Source: Bradyrhizobium elkanii USDA 76 (GTDB taxonomy: Bacteria; Pseudomonadota; Alphaproteobacteria; Rhizobiales; Xanthobacteraceae). From it: a DNA stretch of 64,000 nucleotides. The translations under genes and the position numbers were made by a program. The stretch covers positions 1-64,000 of the forward strand of contig NZ_CP066357.1 of assembly GCF_023278185.1 (NCBI RefSeq). Reading direction: 5' to 3'. This document shows, in pieces, positions 1 through 10,219 of the stretch; the stretch's first letter is position 1; every line of letters begins with the position of its first letter. The notes below the pieces were generated by a model. That model was given only the letters and a program-made list of their open reading frames with translations. It made no database searches and was not told the origin of the DNA.

Positions 1-2
1 AC

Positions 3-209
3 CGGATCATCATGCGCGAATTGTTTAACAAGGACTACGCTGGTGCATTTGGTAATGCGCAGGCAATTCTCAAAACTGCTCTGCGGTTGCGGGGTGTCCC
101 TGCTGGGTACGTTCGCAGGCCCCTTCTTGATCTCGCTGCCGAGGAGGTTCGACGCGTCGCGGACACGCTCCAGCGCCTCGGGATTGAGGTTGTGAACGAA
201 GATGCCTGA
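3..209 (+). CDS. Dihydrodipicolinate synthase/NAL family protein, C-terminal part
   Basis: The open frame enters from the left edge, so only the last 68 or so residues are visible. The tail, with LRLRGVPAGYVRRPLLDL followed by an amphipathic helix, is typical of the last helices of DapA-family (class I aldolase) enzymes. The catalytic lysine lies outside the window. The next gene starts inside its last codons (ATG at 202, stop ending at 209), so they were translationally coupled. A DapA-family gene followed by FAD, 2Fe-2S and FAD/NAD subunits is the layout of trans-4-hydroxyproline degradation clusters (D-hydroxyproline dehydrogenase plus pyrroline-4-hydroxy-2-carboxylate deaminase). That makes the deaminase role likely but inferred; an opine-type pathway is the alternative. 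Confidence 0.7.
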   Translation, partial: RIIMRELFNKDYAGAFGNAQAILKTALRLRGVPAGYVRRPLLDLAAEEVRRVADTLQRLGIEVVNEDA

Positions 210-1374
210 AACAGTCGATTGCCTAGTGGTCGGCGGCGGCTTGCTAGGCTCGGCACTGGCGTATTACTTGGTGTGTTCGGGGAGCACCGCGTGTCTTGTT
301 GAGAAAGACCAACTGAATCAGCACGCCTCCGGGCGAAATGCGGGCAGCCTCCATTTCCAGCTCGAATATCGAATGATTGAGCACGGACTGGATGCAGCGA
401 AGAAGGCGGCTGAGGCCCTGCCACTACATCTCGATGCCGCGCGGGAGTGGAGCCTGCTGAGCACTAGAATAGGTGAGAATGTTGGCGTCTTGCAGAGTGG
501 CGGAATGATGCTTGCGGAAACGAGCGAGCAGGCGCTACTCCTGGAGAGAAAAACCGAACTCGAGCGCAGTTATGGGCTGGAGAATCGAATGCTTTCGAGC
601 GATGAGATTCACCAGAGAGCACCTTATCTCAGCTCGGCAATTGTTGCAGCGGCGCTTTGCCCTCTAGAGGGTAAGGCGAATCCGCGCGGCGCCACTTTGG
701 CATTTGCCAAAGTTGCTGAGGAGTTTGGAGCACGGATCCGGGCGGGTATAGCCGTGACCGGCGTGAAACAACAACGGGGCCGCTGGAGGACAACCCTTTC
801 CGACGGGAGCGAAATTTTAGCGCGTAAGGTCGCCATTGCTGCAGGTCCCTGGTCGGCTCGCATCGCCGCTATGGCAGGGATTGCCCTTCCAGTCGTGCCG
901 ATCGGATTGATGATGGCGGCAACGGTCCAAGTGGCGCCATTTATCAAGCATCTCATCCAACATGCAGGACGGCGTCTATCATTGAATCAATCGGCCGAGG
1001 GTACCATTCTGGTAGGTGGGGATGGCCCGCACGCCTGCATGAGACAGGCGGAGTTTATGATCTGGATCTGCCGCCCGAAATCTTGCCTTCATCGATTCAG
1101 GGCAATTTGCGCGCCGCCGTTTCGGTGGTGCCGAGGATTGGTGAGATCCCGGTCCTTCGCATATGGAGTGGTGCAACCTTGCTCGTTGCCGATCAATTGC
1201 CTCTTGTCGGAGCCTTGCCGCGCCGCTCGGATCTCTTCATTGCAACAGGAGGATCCGCGTTCACGCTCGGGCCCACCTACGCGGGTACTTGCAAGCATGA
1301 TCTTGGAGAAGCCTGTTGATCTCGATGTGTCGCGCTTCGATCCCGGCCGCTTCGTGAGTCTAAATAATGCTTAA
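202..1374 (+). pseudogene. FAD-dependent amino-acid oxidase (DAO family, beta-subunit-like), frameshifted
   Basis: The N-terminus has a Rossmann FAD-binding motif (VVGGGLLGSALAYYL, about residues 9-23) and the substrate-domain layout of glycine/D-amino-acid oxidases, such as the beta subunit of D-hydroxyproline or octopine/nopaline oxidases. The natural reading leaves the ATG frame near 1020-1024. From there (WPARLHETGG through a RIWSG... and FIATGGSAFTLGP stretch) it continues one frame over to about 1295. It returns to the first frame for the last ~25 residues. Two compensating indels therefore scramble about 90 residues that include the C-terminal FAD-contact region, so the product is probably inactive. 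It overlaps the upstream aldolase gene and the downstream 2Fe-2S gene by 8 nt each, which marks one operon. Confidence 0.8.
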
Positions 1375-1660
1375 TGGGCATTACCTCCCGGGTTCACGCG
1401 GTTCGGAAATAGAACTATCCGTGAATGGCAATTCCGTCGTTTGCCACCGCGGTGATACTTTGCTTGCCGCCCTCCTTGCGTCCGGCCTGCGATCCTTTCG
1501 TCGGTCGATCGTTAGCAATGAGCCGCGTGCGCCATGCTGCAATACGGGGGTCTGTTTCGACTGCATGGTTACTGTGAATGGGACGTCATACATAAGGGCA
1601 TGCATGATTGATGCCGAGCCCGGGATGGCCGTCGAGACCGGAGACAAGACTGATGGCTGA
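1367..1660 (+). CDS. (2Fe-2S)-binding subunit of an amino-acid/opine oxidase
   Basis: This 97-residue protein is a plant-ferredoxin-like domain as in the gamma subunit of D-hydroxyproline dehydrogenase, HcnA and the N-terminus of sarcosine oxidase alpha. The cysteine pattern is visible: CCNTGVCFDC at about residues 58-67 and a further Cys in the IRACM motif near residue 79. It would carry electrons between the FAD subunits on either side. The reading frame is intact. Its start overlaps the end of the FAD gene and its stop (1658-1660) overlaps the ATG of the next gene at 1653. The domain family is clear; the substrate of the complex is inferred from the neighbours. Confidence 0.75.
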   Translation: MLNGHYLPGSRGSEIELSVNGNSVVCHRGDTLLAALLASGLRSFRRSIVSNEPRAPCCNTGVCFDCMVTVNGTSYIRACMIDAEPGMAVETGDKTDG

Positions 1661-3059
1661 TCTCAAGTGTTTTGACGTGGCCATCATTGGTGCAGGTCCG
1701 GCCGGTATGTCCGCAGCGCTTGAATGTTGTCGAAACCTATCCGTCGTTGTTTTCGATGAGCAAGGACGGGCAGGGGGCAGATATTTCGACAGCCGCCGCC
1801 GCACCCCTCCGTCCAAGTGAACTCTCCCGCTTGCCGTCTCTATCCCTTTGGCGATGTATTAGTGAGAAAGGCGGAGGCCGAGTCGCGCATAGACTGGCGA
1901 TTCAGACAGACAGTTTGGGGCATATTTCCCGATGAGGATCGAATCCGCGTTGTACAAACAAAACAACCGTCTTGGCGAGGAAGACGTTGGTGGCCACCGG
2001 CGCCTATGAAATGCCAGTAGCTTTCCCGGGATGGACGCTTCCTGGCGTAATGGGGGTGGGAGCGATCCAGACGCTGCTCAGGAGCCAAAATGTCTTGCTT
2101 GGGCGGCGGTTCGTATTGGCGGGATCACACCCGCTTCTTATTCTCGTTGCCGATATGCTTCTCGCGGCCGGTGCGGAGATACAGGAAGTTGCAATCGCGA
2201 GGTCGCGCCCTCGTTTTCGAGAGATCTTGGATGGATTGCTCGCCGTTCCTGGGAATATTCCAATTTTTAAAGAGACTGCTAGCTCTCTTTACAAACTCAC
2301 AAAAGCGCGTGTGTCGATTCGGTTCGGGAGGATTATGGTCGAAGCTCGCGGTAACGAGGAGGGACTGACTCACGTTACGTTGTCAGATTGTGATCGCGAT
2401 TGGATTCCGAGCGGAGCGCACCGTGTGTTTGAAACGGATATTCTCGGGACGGGCTTCGGATTGCTTCCGTCCACTGAGCTTTGCCGCCAGATAGGTTGTG
2501 CAACACAATGGGATAGCCGAAATGGCGGCTGGATAGTGAAGCATGATGGATTTCAGCGTACCACTGTGAGAAACGTCTACGTGGCGGGAGAACCAGCGGG
2601 CATCCGCGGCGCTGCGAGCGCTCGTACTGAAGGCGAACTCGCGGGCTAATGATTGTGCAAGACTTGATCCCGCAGCGGCGAGATGATCGATTGATCCGCC
2701 GTAACCTGTCGCAGACGAAGCGTAATCGGAAATTCTCGGATCGAGTCGCGAAATTTTTTCAACCTAACATGAGAGCGCTGTCTGATCTGGCAAGCGATGG
2801 AACTGTGATCTGTCGATGCGAGGATGTGAAACGTTCTGCAGTCACGAAGTTTCTAGAGAGAAATAGCCACACGACCTCGATCAACAGTGTTAAGCTAGCC
2901 TGCCGTACTGGTATGGGCTTTTGTCAAGGACGATATTGTCATCACACACTTGCGCAAATCCTGTCCAATGCCACAAGTCAGCCCGTTGAGCGGTGCGGAG
3001 AGTTTACGGCTCGGGTGCCGATCAAGCCAATTTCGGCCAGAGATTTATCAGATGTTTAG
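1653..3059 (+). pseudogene. FAD/NAD(P)-binding oxidoreductase (alpha-subunit-like, HcnB/OoxA/LhpE type), several frameshifts
   Basis: Translation from 1653 begins MADLKCFDVAIIGAGPAG, a dinucleotide-binding fold. The family order then follows in pieces. A GRAGGRYFDSR segment in the first frame runs to about 1815. A second frame covers about 1817-1975. A third frame covers 1972-2649 (ATGAYEMPVAFPGWTLPGV, and YVAGEPAGIRGA near the end). A fourth frame, 2649-3059, carries the C-terminal BFD-like 2Fe-2S domain (VICRCEDV ... ACRTGMGFCQGRYC). At least three indels separate the segments, so the gene is dead. It is the fourth gene of the catabolic operon and would have been its electron-accepting subunit. 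The cysteine motif at the end supports the HcnB/OoxA assignment. Confidence 0.8.
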
Positions 3060-3330
3060 CAGATGCCTTTTCTGTTACGAGGCCGGCCCGACTGGCTATG
3101 GCCTTTATCGCCTGATCCGGTTCCTCGGCCGTGAACGCACGGTGGTGGCAACATATGGGTTCCCGATGAAGGCCCGAGGCGATGCGCGATCTCGTTCGCG
3201 CCCGAGCGGCAGCGGTTGAAGCGCTGCGGGTCCCATCGGCAACAGGTGGTTACATGCCCAGCACGGCCGCACCTATCCCCGCAAGAAGGGCTGGAGTTAT
3301 CTGCGCTGGTTTCAGAAACAGAAGTGACCT
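3056..3330 (+). pseudogene. IS110-family transposase remnant
   Basis: A stretch encoding FCYEAGPTGYGLYR is the conserved YEAGPTGYGLYR block of IS110-family (DEDD) transposases. About 60 codons later a HGRTYPRKKGW...YLRW-type segment of the same family is seen. The intervening part and both ends are missing and frames change, so this is debris of one element abutting the broken catabolic operon. Confidence 0.6.
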
Positions 3331-3394
3331 GCTCCCCTGAAACGCCCTCGGTTTTGAGTTAGGGTTCTGTCCTCCACCGAGAAGACAGGCGATG

Positions 3395-3560
3395 CGTAAA
3401 GGCAGGTTCACAGAAGATCATCGGGGTCTTGAAGGAACACGCCGCCGGGATGTCGGCGAGCGATCTCTGCCGTAAGCACGACATCAGCGATGACGTTCTA
3501 CAAGTGGCGGTCGCGCTATGGCGAGCTATGGCGGAATCTGGGTGATGACGGTGTGAGGAA
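3395..3560 (+). pseudogene. IS3-family OrfA remnant
   Basis: In shifting frames the DNA encodes IIGVLKEHAAGMSASDLCRKHDIS followed by a degenerate TFYKWRSRYG-type segment. This is the helix-turn-helix block of IS3 (IS407-group) OrfA proteins. Only this part is left. Confidence 0.5.
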
Positions 3561-3619
3561 GGCGGCGTATCGAGGCGGGTGACGAGCCTGCCAGAACCTC
3601 TCGAGGAGAGCGATACGCC

Positions 3620-3671
3620 ATGACCGAGACTACCAATGTTCTTGCTTTCCGTCAGCCGTCCGCGGTTGATG
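3620..3671 (+). pseudogene. IS256-type transposase, first 17 codons only
   Basis: An ATG at 3620 starts MTETTNVLAFRQPSAVD, the usual N-terminus of a rhizobial IS256-family transposase. After 17 codons the IS66 copy begins with GTAAGCG at 3672, and no continuation is seen on the far side at 6311. The rest has been lost. Confidence 0.5.
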
Positions 3672-3782
3672 GTAAGCGACGTTCGCGTCCCATTCGCAAA
3701 GGTTTGGCGTGGGGATTGCAGTCTGTTGATCAACGTGTTTGCAAATCGTTGGCGGGGGTATGGAGGCGGCAACGACGGAGAA

Positions 3783-5406
3783 TTACGAGGTGCGGCCGAA
3801 CGACCAGGGCAGGAGCTCGTCGATCCGGGACTGCGGGTGACCGGTTGCGATCGCTTTGAGCGTCGCTTTCATCCAGACGTAGGGCTCCACGCTGTTGATT
3901 TTGCAGGTGGCGATGAGCGAAGCTATGCGCGCCCATGAACGACCACCTTCGTCGTGACCAGCAAATAAACTATTTTTACGCGTCAGAGTCAGCGGCCTGA
4001 TTTGATTTTCGACGGGATTGGTGTCCATCTCAACGCAACCATCGTCGAGAAACAAGGTGAGGCCATCCCAATGGTTCAGGAGATAGGCGATCGCCTTGCC
4101 CATCTCGCTGCCCGGCGACAGGCGAGCGGCTTGCTCGCGCAGAAACCTCTCGAGTTCAGCGACGAGCGGCCGTGATCGCTCGTTACGGGTCGTTTGCCGA
4201 GCCGGGGCGTCGGCGCCACGGATCTCCTTCTCGATCGCATAGAGTGCGGCGATGCGCGCGAGGACGGCTTCGGCGATGGGTGAGCCGGCTTTCGGAGTCG
4301 CTGCGATGATCTTGCGCCTTGAGTGGGACCAACATGCGGCCAGCGCAGCGGCACGCCGCCTTTGCGCTTGGGCCGTGCGAGCCGATGATAGCCCTGGTAT
4401 CGTCGACCTGAAGGATGCCGTCGAAGCCCTCGAGGATGCGCTCAGCATGGTCACCACCGCGTCCTGGCGCGTAGTGGTAGACCACGATTGGTGGATCAGC
4501 GCCGCCGTGGCCGCGATCGTCGCGCAGGGACAGCCCACAGATAGCCGGTCTTCGTTCGGCCCCGGCCCGGATCGAGCACAGGCGCCCTGGTCTCGTCTAT
4601 GAACAAGCGGCCCGATTGCTTCATCACGACGCTCATGCGCTCGACCAGCGGCGCGAGGTGGAAGGCGACCGTTCCCATCCAGTCTGCCAGAACGGCGCGA
4701 TCGATGAAGATGCCATGCCGAGCCAGAACCTGCGACTGACGATAGAGTGGCATGTGCTCGCTGAACTTGGCGACCGCCACCTGCGCCAGCAGCGCCTCGG
4801 TGGGATGCCACCCTCCACGAGATGGGCGGGCGCCGGCGCCTGAGCAACACCGGTGCAGCCCTTTGCGCAGGCGTAGCGCGGTCGCACCGTCTCGATCACA
4901 CGATACTGGGCGGCCATGACATCGAGACGGCGGGAGCGATCCTCGCCGATCTGGACCATCCGGCCGCAGCCGCAGGGACACTCGAGGTTCTCGGGTTCGA
5001 TCACCTGCTCGATGCGCGGCAGGTGCGCGGGAAAGGCACGGGCAGCGCGCCTGGTCCGGCGGCTGGACGGCGCCGTGCCGGCGCGGCGCGCACGATCGTC
5101 CTGGCGTTCCTGGACTTCGGCGATGGCAATCTCGATGTCCTCGAGAACCAGTTGCATCTGATCGGGATTGAACTTCTCCGAGCGTTTACCGAAACGTGCG
5201 CGCTCGTACTCCTTCACGAGCAGTTCGAGGCGTTCGACGCTCTCTTTGGACGCAGCCAGTTCACTCTCGACATGAAGGCGCGCCGAGCATTCATCGTCTG
5301 CGCGACGACGCTCGGCTTCAATCATCGCTTCCTGCGCGCGGAAGAGCGCGCGCAAATCGGCGGGCAGCGCTGCAAGACGGGCGGGATCAATGGGGGACGG
5401 CGGCAC
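3783..5406 (-). pseudogene. IS66 transposase TnpC, frameshifted
   Basis: Aligned by eye with the intact 541-codon copy at 17488-19113, this copy is two bases shorter. It has one inserted G (near 4529) and three single-base deletions (near 4350, 4401 and 4808). The N-terminal coiled-coil region, the zinc-finger-like CPCGCG segment and the DDE region are all recognisable but fall in different frames. It should not make an active transposase. Confidence 0.85.
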
Positions 5407-5459
5407 ATCCGCAAGCTATCATCCCAAAGCCCCGCGCGAAACAGGTTGTCGGGTCTGAG

Positions 5460-5816
5460 TCAGTTCGCCGCAGCTGGCGTCGCGACAATCCGTTCGCCCA
5501 CTCGCTTCCAGTTCAGCCCTTCAAACAGCGCTTCGAACTGCACGCGCGTCAGATGCATGACGCCGTCGCTGATCTGCGGCCACTCGAAACGACCATCGCG
5601 GCCAAGGCGCTTGTAGACCAAAACGAGGCCCGTGCCGTCCCATAGCAAAATCTTCAGCCGGTCGGCGCGCTTCGAACGACAAACCACGATCAGGCCCGAA
5701 TGCGGATCGAGCCCAAGCGTGTTTTGCACAAGACCGGCCAGCGCGTCGTGCCCGCACCGGAAGTCAACAGGACGCACAGCAAGCACAATCCGCAGTCCCT
5801 GCGCCGGAATGATCAT
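5460..5816 (-). CDS. tnpB: IS66 accessory protein TnpB
   Basis: This is an intact 118-residue TnpB (IS66 Orf2), starting [20 protein letters not shown] and containing the family motif LLWDGTGLVLVYKRL. Its ATG overlaps the stop of tnpA (ATGA). It differs from the other two copies at one visible residue (C for F in the IVVxRSKRAD segment). TnpB is needed for IS66 transposition, but its biochemical role is not established. Confidence 0.85.
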   Translation of the reverse strand: MIIPAQGLRIVLAVRPVDFRCGHDALAGLVQNTLGLDPHSGLIVVCRSKRADRLKILLWDGTGLVLVYKRLGRDGRFEWPQISDGVMHLTRVQFEALFEGLNWKRVGERIVATPAAAN

Positions 5817-6211
5817 GCGCCGCGCTCGATCGCAGTCACGATCTCCGCGATCCGCACCGCCGACACGTCCGCATCCAGGCGGACCGAAACCTTGCCAATC
5901 GTAATCTCGACGGGCCCCTCGCTCTTGCCTGACGCCACTGGATCGCTCAGCTCGATCGACACGAAATCCGCCGCGTCGTCCGTGACCAATGCGAGCCGGC
6001 CAGCACGCGCCAATCTGCGCCACGTCGTCAACTGCTGGGCCTTCACACCATAACGCCGTGCGACATCACATACCCGGGCGTCGGGCTTCATGCTCTCGAA
6101 AACAGCGCGCCCCTTGATCTCCGCAGACCATAACCGGCCTCCAGAACGCGTCCGGCGCGTAAGCTTCCCCACAAAGCCATCAGCTTCGGCTTCCTCCCCC
6201 GATTGTTCCAT
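5813..6211 (-). CDS. tnpA: IS66 accessory protein TnpA
   Basis: This IS66 Orf1 has a helix-turn-helix region ([20 protein letters not shown]) near the N-terminus. The start is taken at MEQSGEE. In copy 1 the sequence just upstream has small differences from copies 2 and 3 that shorten the possible N-terminal extension. One further difference (T for R after QQLT) is seen. It is coupled to tnpB by an ATGA overlap. Confidence 0.8.
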   Translation of the reverse strand: MEQSGEEAEADGFVGKLTRRTRSGGRLWSAEIKGRAVFESMKPDARVCDVARRYGVKAQQLTTWRRLARAGRLALVTDDAADFVSIELSDPVASGKSEGPVEITIGKVSVRLDADVSAVRIAEIVTAIERGA

Positions 6212-6401
6212 CGCCTTCAGTCTCCTCTCGGCTCTCTGACAAGCCAAGGGATCGCAGAGCGAAAGCCGAAGCGAAACCAGTCAATCAAATGGGAGAAAAG
6301 CTCCGCTTACGACGTTGACGTTCCATTCGACACCTCCGGGCTCAATGAGCCTACTACAGGTGTCCACTCATTCGGAGGAGGTCACAGCAAATTCTGCAAC
6401 T

Positions 6402-8557
6402 CTAGCTGACCCCTGTTTGCGTCTGCCACAAGCGAAGGTAAGCGGCTTCACCCAGCAGATCAGTATGCCTGCCTTCAGCAACGATCCGCCCCTTGTGTAA
6501 CATGACAAGCTTCTCGGCAGTGCGGATGGTGCTGGGTCGGTGAGAGATGACCACGATGGTCTTGCCGGCGCCACGCAAATCATCAAGGAGCTGGTGAATG
6601 GTGGCTTCGGCAAACGGAGTCCAGAGAAGAGGTAGGCTCGTCAGGATCAGGATGTCCGGATCCCGATACAGAGCTCGGGCCAACGAAAGGCGCTGCTTTT
6701 CGCCGCCAGAGAGCCGTACGCCGTTTTCGCCTAGATAGGCCTGGAAGCCTCCCGGCCAATTCTCGATCGCCTCCCGCAGCCCAGTTTGATCGCAGACCTT
6801 CATGATCCTGTCGATCTCCGGTTCGAACTCGCCGAGCGCGATGTTCTCGATCAGCGAGCCTGAGAATACGTCCGTCGACTGCGGTACCGAAGCAATAACC
6901 CTACGCAAGGATACGGTCGAGAAGTCTTTAAGTCATAGGGACCGATCCGAATGCGGCCGCTTTCGAGCGGGTAGACGTTCTGCAGCAGCGCCGCAAGGGA
7001 GCTCTTGCCTGAGCCGCTTTCTCCCACCACGGCCGTCATTTCACCTCGACGAAAGGTGAGGTTAAGATCTTCAAAGAGCTTCGGCTGCGAGCCATGGCGG
7101 AAGGTGACGTTCTCCAGGCGGATATCACCAAAGCTCGGATTTGGTGGCATCAATACCGCCGGCTGCGTGCCGGCTCAAGGTCGAAAATCTCGAACAGGCG
7201 ATCCGCCGCGATAAACGCGTCCTGAACGATTCTGTTGGTTTGGATCAGGTTGGCGACAGGCCGGGTGATATAGCCGAGCAGTGCGTAGCAGGAAAGTAAC
7301 TCACCCGGAGTCACGGCCTGATCCATAGCAAGCGTCGCGCCAAACCACATTAGCAGGATTGTGAAGAGAGTTGAGAGAAAGGTAGAAGCATTGTCTCCGA
7401 CGATCGAGATGAGGCCGGAGCTGTAGACCGATTGCAGGGTCTTGACAAAGCGAGTTTCCATCTTAAGGCAAGCGAAGCTCTCCACGCCGAAAGTCTTGAC
7501 CGTGGAAAACAGCTCCGAGTGATTCAACCAATTGCGCCTCCAGTTCGGCGGCATTCTCCATGATCGCGCGCTGGCGCTTCCTATTGAGTCGGTTAACGGT
7601 CCAATAGACTAAGACATATAGTGGGATGGAGATAGCCACGACCAAGGCGATCTTCCACGAGTAGATGAACATCAGGCCGAACGAGAACAGTATGACCAGC
7701 ATGTTGACGAACATGGTGATCGAGACGTCGTTCAGAAAGCTCCTGATTTTCACCGCATCATTCATCCGGGAGACGATTTCTCCCATGCGCATGCTGTCGA
7801 AGAATTTTTGTGGTAGGCTTAGGATGTGATTGTAGTAGCCGAGGATCAAGCAGACATCGATCTTCTGACCTGTTTGCAGGACTAGCCGGTTTCTGAGCAG
7901 GTTGATTACGATCTGCGGCACCAGGATCAGCAGCATCACGACGCTCATGAGATTGAGCAAATTGCGGTTGCCCGCTGTGATCACGTGGTCGACGATCTTC
8001 TGGACGTAAATGGCTGTCGACAGCCCCAGGAGGGTGGTTACCAGTGCGCCGACGAGAGCCTGCGTTAGCGCCGCTTTGTGCGATGCAAGCAGCCGGGCGA
8101 AGCGGAGAAGAGGTGAGGTGGTCTCATCGCGGCGCTTGAAGGTGTCGGCCGGAACCAGGAGCACCAGGACGCCAGTCCATTGCCTCTTGAATTCTTCATG
8201 CGATAGCTTGCGGATTTCGCCGTACGCGGGGTCCATGACGGTGACCCACCTCGTGTCGATCGCCTGGATCACTACGAAGTGGTGCAAGACATCCTTGATG
8301 ATCACATGCGCGATGGCCGGCTTGGGGATCTTGTACAAGCTGTCGAAGCCGCCCTTGACGCCCTTGGCAATGAACCCCAGCTGATGAGCCGCTAGCAGAA
8401 GACCCGACACGGTGGTGCCCGATTGGTCCGTCGACGCATACTGGCGAATGCGCGACAATGGCAACTTGTAACCGTAGAAGGCTCCAACGGAAGCGAGGCT
8501 GGCAGCCCCACAATCCGTGATGTCGCGCTGCTTGACTTTGATGATTTGACCCAACAT
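6402..8557 (-). pseudogene. C39-peptidase ABC exporter (bacteriocin/double-glycine peptide type), frameshifted
   Basis: The gene starts MLGQIIKVKQRDITDCGAAS. The Cys in DITDCGAAS, the His of LHHFVVIQ and the Asp of VMDPAYG form the C39 peptidase triad (about residues 17, 91 and 107). These proteases cut double-glycine leaders while exporting peptides. A six-helix membrane domain follows (about residues 160-420), then an ATPase with Walker A GESGSGKSS and the signature RLSGGEKQRLSLARAL. The frame breaks near 7530, near 7150 and near 6900. The Walker B stretch (DEPTSSLDS) is also out of frame near 6625-6650, framed by two compensating indels. The hlyD gene ends 30 bp upstream on the same strand, and two candidate substrate genes lie at 10220-10390 and 12204-12347. 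Confidence 0.85.
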
Positions 8558-8587
8558 GGCGGCTCACCGGCTTCTTGGAATGGATAA

Positions 8588-9846
8588 TTAACGAGCCGCT
8601 AGGACCGGGTTGAGCCAATCGTCAATCTCATTGTAGAGAAGTTGCAGCAGAGTGCGCTCCGCCACGAGAAAACGGGCTCTCACCGTCATGCCTTTCTTCA
8701 GATGACCAATGATGCCATTTGTGAGCTCGAGGTAACTGCGAGAAAGCGCGCAGCGAACCTTGAAGACCGGGCTCTTCTCCTGCAGGGTAAAGTCCTGCGC
8801 GACGTCTAGCACTGTCGCGTCAATCATCCCCATTGATTGTAGTTGAAGGCATCGACCTGGAGCCTCACCGCCTGGCCAGGCTGCACGAAGCCGATGTCTT
8901 TGGGCGAAACGTAGATATCCGCCACCAGTTCGCCGTCGGGCGAGACCCAACCGACAGTTTGCCCCGCCTGGACGTAGCTGCCTGGGGTGACGCCGTTGAA
9001 TTGCTCGAGTGCGCCGGACACGGGAGCGCGAATCTGGGTCAAGTCGCGTTCGTTCTCAAGTTGGTGCAAGCTGGCGGTGAGTTCCTGAAGGCGGAGGTTT
9101 GTATCGAAGAGCTGCTGATTCCATTCGGCGGATTTGCTCCGGACGAGGATCTCGCCCTTCACCTCGAGGCTCTGCAACGCGAAAGCCTTTTCTTCAACCG
9201 CCTTGGTGGGCGCTGCAGCAACCGCGACGAGTCGCTGAGCGCGCTCGAGTTCTGCCGCGGCGTTGCTGCGGGCATATTGGTTCTCCCGCAACAGGTTGAG
9301 AAAATGCAGGCGCTCGGCCGTGGCGAACTCCGAGCGGAGGCGGACTGGGGCGTCGGACTGTGCGCCGGAAGAGATCAGGGCCTGGAGGTCGCTGGCACGA
9401 TCGCGCTTCAGACGGATTTCGCCTGTAAGCGCACCGATCTTTTCCTTAATGACCACATCGTCGAGAGCTAGGATCTCTCGTCCTTGTGCAACGAGATCGT
9501 TCTCGACGGCAAGAACACGAGAAATTCGTCCGGAGACGGGTGCTATCAGAGGAGTTTTCTCGATTGTGGGACGAATGGTACCGGCACTTTGAGCAGACAG
9601 CGTCACGGTGATGACTGGCAGCGACACAAACGTCGCAACGACAGACAACACAATTATCTTGTAGATCGCCAAAGATCGTCCTGATTCTCGCGATAGGATG
9701 CTCTCTGCAGTGTAGCAGACCGTCTCCGGAGGCAGCATTACATCAGCCATAGCAGCCCTGTCACGGATTACGACGATTGGCAGTGCCAAACGACTCATCA
9801 GGATTGAGCGACGCACGGGGAAGGTGCGCCAGCTATTGTCCTTCAC
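8588..9846 (-). pseudogene. HlyD-family membrane fusion protein of the C39 exporter, frameshifted
   Basis: This periplasmic adaptor of a type I secretion system has one transmembrane helix (AIYKIIVLSVVATFVSLPVI, about residues 60-79). A lipoyl-like half follows (PLIAPVSGRISRVLAVE), then a long coiled coil, the second lipoyl half (IRAPVSGALEQF) and a beta-barrel domain. The first frame ends at 8824. The remaining ~40 residues (DATVLDVAQDFTLQ... to the stop at 8588) are in another frame, so one indel sits near 8826. The GTG at 9846 is the only plausible start in this frame. A well-placed ribosome site and ATG lie 35 bp upstream in a different frame, so the original N-terminus may also be frameshifted. 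It was co-transcribed with the ABC gene. Confidence 0.8.
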
Positions 9847-9848
9847 AC

Positions 9849-9881
9849 CTAAGGGTAGCCAACTAACGTATCGACTTTCAT
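9849..9881 (-). other. 10-codon reading frame with strong ribosome-binding site ahead of hlyD
   Basis: A strong Shine-Dalgarno sequence (AAGGAGA, minus strand, 9893-9887) sits 5 nt before an ATG at 9881 that encodes MKVDTLVGYP and then stops, just before the hlyD GTG. It is either a leader peptide or the original hlyD start put out of frame by an indel. The second reading fits the decay of the locus. Confidence 0.35.
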
Positions 9882-9893
9882 TGTTATCTCCTT

Positions 9894-10177
9894 GTCAGAT
9901 GTGGAACACTCGCTGGTGCTGCTCGGCCAATTTCGTTGATTACCCGAAAAGAGGTGTGGAGCGATCATGCGATTGCTCCACAACAAATCCAGAGCAGCCG
10001 CTTTGTATTTGATTTGCATTCGATCCTGCCACTCAGCTGAGAGCCCCCGCACGCCGGTGAAGTCTTATCGTTGCGCCCGCGACAGAGCCGTTGAACGGAA
10101 TTTCTCAAACGTTCAACCGCGGCGCGCCCAAAGACCTTTCGTCCGGCGCGAAACTTTCGCGGGGCGGCATGAAGAAG
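9894..10177. other. Spacer with no recognisable gene
   Basis: Both strands were read; there is no family motif and no ribosome site apart from the one at 9887-9893. The stretch separates the hlyD gene from the peptide-gene hairpin. Confidence 0.4.
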
Positions 10178-10203
10178 AGCCTGCCTGGCGCCGCAGGCAG
10201 GCT
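10178..10203 (-). terminator. Perfect 10-bp hairpin behind small peptide gene 2
   Basis: AGCCTGCCTG and CAGGCAGGCT form a perfect 10-bp stem around a six-base loop, 17 bp after the stop of the minus-strand peptide frame. On the minus strand it is followed by CTTCTTC, a weak U-rich tract. The hairpin after peptide gene 1 also starts with AGCC and ends with GGCT. Confidence 0.5.
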
Positions 10204-10219
10204 GCAGACACTTTTGCAA

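Larger units (their letters stand above)
3672..6310 (-). mobile_element. IS66-family insertion sequence, copy 1
   Basis: This 2.64-kb element has the IS66 terminal motif GTAAGCG at the left and its complement CGCTTAC at the right. It holds tnpA, tnpB and tnpC on the minus strand and is nearly identical to the copies at 17376 and 40786. The 8 bp outside the ends (GGTTGATG and GACGTTGA) do not match, so there is no target duplication and the flanks have been rearranged. Its tnpC carries at least four single-base indels, so this is the most decayed of the three copies. Confidence 0.9.
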
